Source: Flavobacterium coralii (GTDB lineage: Bacteria > Bacteroidota > Bacteroidia > Flavobacteriales > Flavobacteriaceae). From it: a stretch of DNA of 64,000 nucleotides. The stretch is from contig NZ_JAHDIU010000013.1 in NCBI RefSeq assembly GCF_019891545.1, forward strand, positions 1-64,000, in the 5' to 3' direction. Positions 62,119 through 64,000 of the stretch are shown one piece after another (position 1 is the stretch's first letter; each line of letters opens with the position of its first letter). Both the position numbers and the translations under genes were made by a program. The notes under the pieces were generated by a model, which worked only from the letters and a program-made list of their open reading frames with translations, was not told the DNA's origin and searched no databases.

Positions 62119-62828
62119 GTTATATTCATTAACTTCTCAAGTTTTTCCTCTCTATTTCGTCTTACTGCATATCGTTTCATCTTCAATTCGTTGATTGAAT
62201 ATTTTTTCAAAGCTGATTTCATTATAAAATTAATTTCACCCTGTTGCGCAGAAAAAAGTTCCTGATCAATAAGCATATCTACTAGTATCTTTTCTAAAGA
62301 CGGAATGATTACTTTGCCTATTTCGCTTAAAGGCGCTTCTGATACCAGATTTTTGATAATGACAACCTTGTCTAAATTGGCAATATATCTGTCAAACATT
62401 TCTTCATCAGGATTGATGAATACTGTTTTGTAAGTTTCACTGACAAAACTAAAAACGGACTCTGCGGCATCTTTTTCAACCTCAATCATCGTAAAGCTTT
62501 TAAAAGGCTGATGTCTCATAAAATCGTTAAGCCATGCAGTATCCCAAACACAAAATTTTATAAATGGAAATTCAGAACTTATATTTTTATAAAGCTTTTT
62601 GAGTTGAGAAGATACTTTTGGATTGAAATGCTGAGCCGTTCCTAATTCATAAACCCCACGTGCGGGGTTGCTTATCAATCCGTCATTTTTTAGCCGGGAT
62701 ATATAAGCATTTATAGTATTGTCAGACCATTCCGAAAAATCCTTTTTGATAGCACGTACCAATTCCTCCTTTGCTAGTTTACTTTTAGCCTTGAAGTAGT
62801 TTTTGATATGTGACTGTAGAGGATTCAC
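62109..62828 (-). CDS. AbiEi-like antitoxin/regulator with N-terminal winged helix
   Basis: A 239-residue protein, first gene of the accessory operon. It has an N-terminal winged helix (KLAKEELVRAIKKDF, DNTINAYISRLKNDGLISN, RGVYELG) and a helical C-terminal region. This fits the AbiEi antitoxin, which in other bacteria binds inverted repeats in its promoter and represses the operon. The start is GTG at 62828; no ATG fits. The promoter contains the 29-bp inverted repeat 62862-62890. Confidence 0.82.
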   Translation of the reverse strand: MNPLQSHIKNYFKAKSKLAKEELVRAIKKDFSEWSDNTINAYISRLKNDGLISNPARGVYELGTAQHFNPKVSSQLKKLYKNISSEFPFIKFCVWDTAWLNDFMRHQPFKSFTMIEVEKDAAESVFSFVSETYKTVFINPDEEMFDRYIANLDKVVIIKNLVSEAPLSEIGKVIIPSLEKILVDMLIDQELFSAQQGEINFIMKSALKKYSINELKMKRYAVRRNREEKLEKLMNITLA

Positions 62829-62841
62829 GATAAATATTTTT

Positions 62842-62871
62842 GTAAATATAATAAATATAAGATTGGCACAA
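62842..62871 (-). promoter_or_regulatory. promoter of the accessory operon
   Basis: On the minus strand TTG (62869-62871) lies 18 bases from TATATTTAC (62842-62850). The -33 element is inside the inverted repeat 62862-62890, so repressor binding would block it. The predicted leader is short (about 7 bases). Confidence 0.6.
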
Positions 62872-62890
62872 TATATATTTTTATGCCAAT
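62862..62890. promoter_or_regulatory. operator-like inverted repeat in the operon promoter
   Basis: ATTGGCA, 15 bases, TGCCAAT. It has the same arms and spacing as the repeat at 62090-62118 and covers the -33 region. Confidence 0.7.
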
Positions 62891-62990
62891 ATTGTACTGT
62901 GGTAGTTCCTTAAAAATTACACTTCTCGAAGTAATAATTATGCTGTAAAACATAGCAGTGTCCCCCCGCCCCCGAGTTCCGAGGGATGGG

Positions 62991-63030
62991 CGGCAAGAAT
63001 GCGGTTGTGATACAACCGTTCATCTTGCCG
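62991..63030. other. 40-base structured inverted repeat between the operon and the DUF932 gene
   Basis: CGGCAAGAATG pairs with CATCTTGCCG (one bulge), and CGGTTGT pairs with ACAACCG around a GAT loop. The stretch 62960-63170 is richer in G and C than the operon. No gene is seen in 62891-63187. It could be part of the mobile element's transfer or recombination region or an RNA structure; this is not known. Confidence 0.5.
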
Positions 63031-63140
63031 ATTGCGCCAGAGGAGGCAATCTCCCCCGAAATACAATACTTTCCAGGACTTACAATTGCCTTAAGTGGTA
63101 ATAGCAGTCTCCGGCGAAGCTGTTGCCGTCAAAAGTATAA

Positions 63141-63162
63141 GGGCAGGTTTAAGCACCTGCCC
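63141..63162 (-). terminator. probable terminator of the DUF932 gene
   Basis: GGGCAGGT, 6 bases, ACCTGCCC hairpin, followed on the minus strand by a T-rich stretch. It lies 26 bases after the DUF932 stop. Confidence 0.6.
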
Positions 63163-63187
63163 TGTTTAAGATTGGTATTATCTTGTA

Positions 63188-64000
63188 TCAGTTTAAAAGG
63201 AATATCCCGTTGTCATTCTTCGCAAAACTGCTGCACAATTCAAAGGCTTTTTGCGCTCTTGTTTGTGCGGTTCCTCCCATTACAATAGATTGTAATTTGG
63301 CTTCTTCATCTTTGTAATTCCTCACGTTTTGATAGTAGCCTGTTACGGCATTGTAAGCACCAAACAAAGTTCCTTTTGTAGTGTCCATTTGCTGTGTATC
63401 GTTTACCATAGCATAGGCAAATGCATCTTCCACCATGTTTTTGAAAGCGGTCGATAATTCATCTTCTGCTCCCTTCTTTAAAAGGTCATAAGTTTCTTTG
63501 TTTGGGCATAGCGCTAGCTGAATTAATTTCTTTACTTCGGCATCTTTAACCCTTACCGTTGCCCACTCGTTAAAGATGTTTTCTAACTGATTGCTTAGGG
63601 TGTTTGCCAGTCCCACAACTTTGTGCGCATTTTCCAAACGCTGGCTTGCTCCCGAAGTATGTTTTATGCGCACCACATTGGTCATGTTCTTTAGTGAGGC
63701 GTTAAGTGTATTCTGGCAGACAATGCGCACGGGTGTAAAGGCTGCTGTAATGCTTCCGCTGCCATCGTGCGAGGTGGTCAGGAAAATGTATTTTTCGGTT
63801 ATGTCATCGCCATTGCCTACACGGATATAATCAGGCAGTTTAGCAGTTATAAAAATACGCTCGCCATTTCCTAAAGCCCCTGCCGTCTCGTATAAGATTC
63901 CATCTTCACCGCCTACAATAGCATCAAAGAAAGCAAAAGCATCACGGTTCTGTACAATATGATAATCTTTACCTACTACACCTAAAACGGTGTTGCTATC
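63188..64000 (-). CDS. DUF932 domain protein (partial, runs off the window)
   Basis: The frame is open from 64000 down to the TGA at 63188 (270 residues seen); the GTG at 63730 is internal. It has the DUF932 core: VVGKDYHIVQNRDAFAFFDAI, LPDYIRVGNGDDITEKYIFL and the segment SHDGSGSITAAFTPVRIVCQNTL, followed by the helical ANTLSNQLENIFNEW region and an FGAYNAVTGYYQNV block. DUF932 proteins are common on plasmids, phages and conjugative elements. It marks mobile DNA next to the defence operon. Confidence 0.85.
   Translation of the reverse strand, partial: DSNTVLGVVGKDYHIVQNRDAFAFFDAIVGGEDGILYETAGALGNGERIFITAKLPDYIRVGNGDDITEKYIFLTTSHDGSGSITAAFTPVRIVCQNTLNASLKNMTNVVRIKHTSGASQRLENAHKVVGLANTLSNQLENIFNEWATVRVKDAEVKKLIQLALCPNKETYDLLKKGAEDELSTAFKNMVEDAFAYAMVNDTQQMDTTKGTLFGAYNAVTGYYQNVRNYKDEEAKLQSIVMGGTAQTRAQKAFELCSSFAKNDNGIFLLN

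Noticed and set aside
62986-63288. 100-residue plus-strand frame between the operon and the DUF932 gene
   Set aside because: It overlaps the structured inverted repeat and the terminator, then runs antisense through the DUF932 gene. Its composition is not protein-like.
63188-63730. DUF932 gene starting at GTG 63730
   Set aside because: The frame is open and domain-like all the way to the window edge, so the GTG is internal.

Overview
The window looks like chromosomal DNA from a member of the Flavobacteriaceae (Bacteroidota). It carries proteins with type IX secretion (T9SS) sorting domains of both kinds, Bacteroidota-type promoters (-33 TTTG/TTG, -7 TAnnTTTG), a 632-residue PurF-like amidotransferase, an IPExxxVDY protein, an FAS1 lipoprotein and a lycopene cyclase. 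No rRNA gene, tRNA gene or CRISPR array was found.

Layout. 1-17 kb is core metabolism: the end of a large T9SS adhesin-like protein, ribE, pdxA, the yceD-rpmF-fabH-accB-accC lipid cluster, thiL, rnhA, purN, acpP-fabF-rnc, pyk, a PfkB kinase and a PurF-like enzyme. 17.1-17.37 kb holds two related small structured RNA candidates. 18-21 kb encodes secreted proteins: a protein with 21 short repeats and a vWA protein. 21-30 kb has an ammonium transporter, a small two-gene unit with a PD-(D/E)XK-like protein, and the four-gene ligase-associated DNA repair set (exonuclease, ligase, Lhr-type helicase, PdeM), with palindromic REP-like repeats on both sides of the helicase gene. 30-37 kb holds a carboxylate symporter, a DinB protein, an orphan response regulator, an FAS1 lipoprotein and an M13 peptidase. 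37-42 kb is a metal block: sco, feoA, feoB, a FeoB-associated peptide, a ZIP transporter and a frameshifted DtxR/MntR repressor. 42-49 kb has lycopene cyclase, bacilliredoxin, plsC, an acyl-ACP desaturase, an odd voltage-sensor-like membrane protein with a metzincin-like domain, and a heptosyltransferase-like enzyme. Two IS3-type remnants lie at 31.9 and 45.6 kb.

50.7-62.9 kb is an AT-rich accessory island read entirely on the minus strand as one tightly packed operon. In transcription order: AbiEi-like regulator, AbiEii-like nucleotidyltransferase, HsdS, restriction-associated AAA ATPase, HNH nuclease (a PtuAB-like pair), HsdM, SEFIR/TIR-like protein, RecQ-like helicase, GYF_2 protein, and an RX4H HEPN protein. 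The last two lie in one frame split by a single TAG. No HsdR is present. The head of the operon has two matching 29-bp operator-like inverted repeats. The right edge (63.2-64 kb) is part of a DUF932 gene typical of plasmids, phages and conjugative elements, so the island probably belongs to or abuts a mobile element.

The best candidate for an undescribed system is this operon: a type I methyltransferase and specificity pair without its restriction subunit, coupled to PtuAB-like, SEFIR, RecQ and HEPN candidates for sensing and killing. All functional statements are from reading sequence motifs; nothing was searched or computed.
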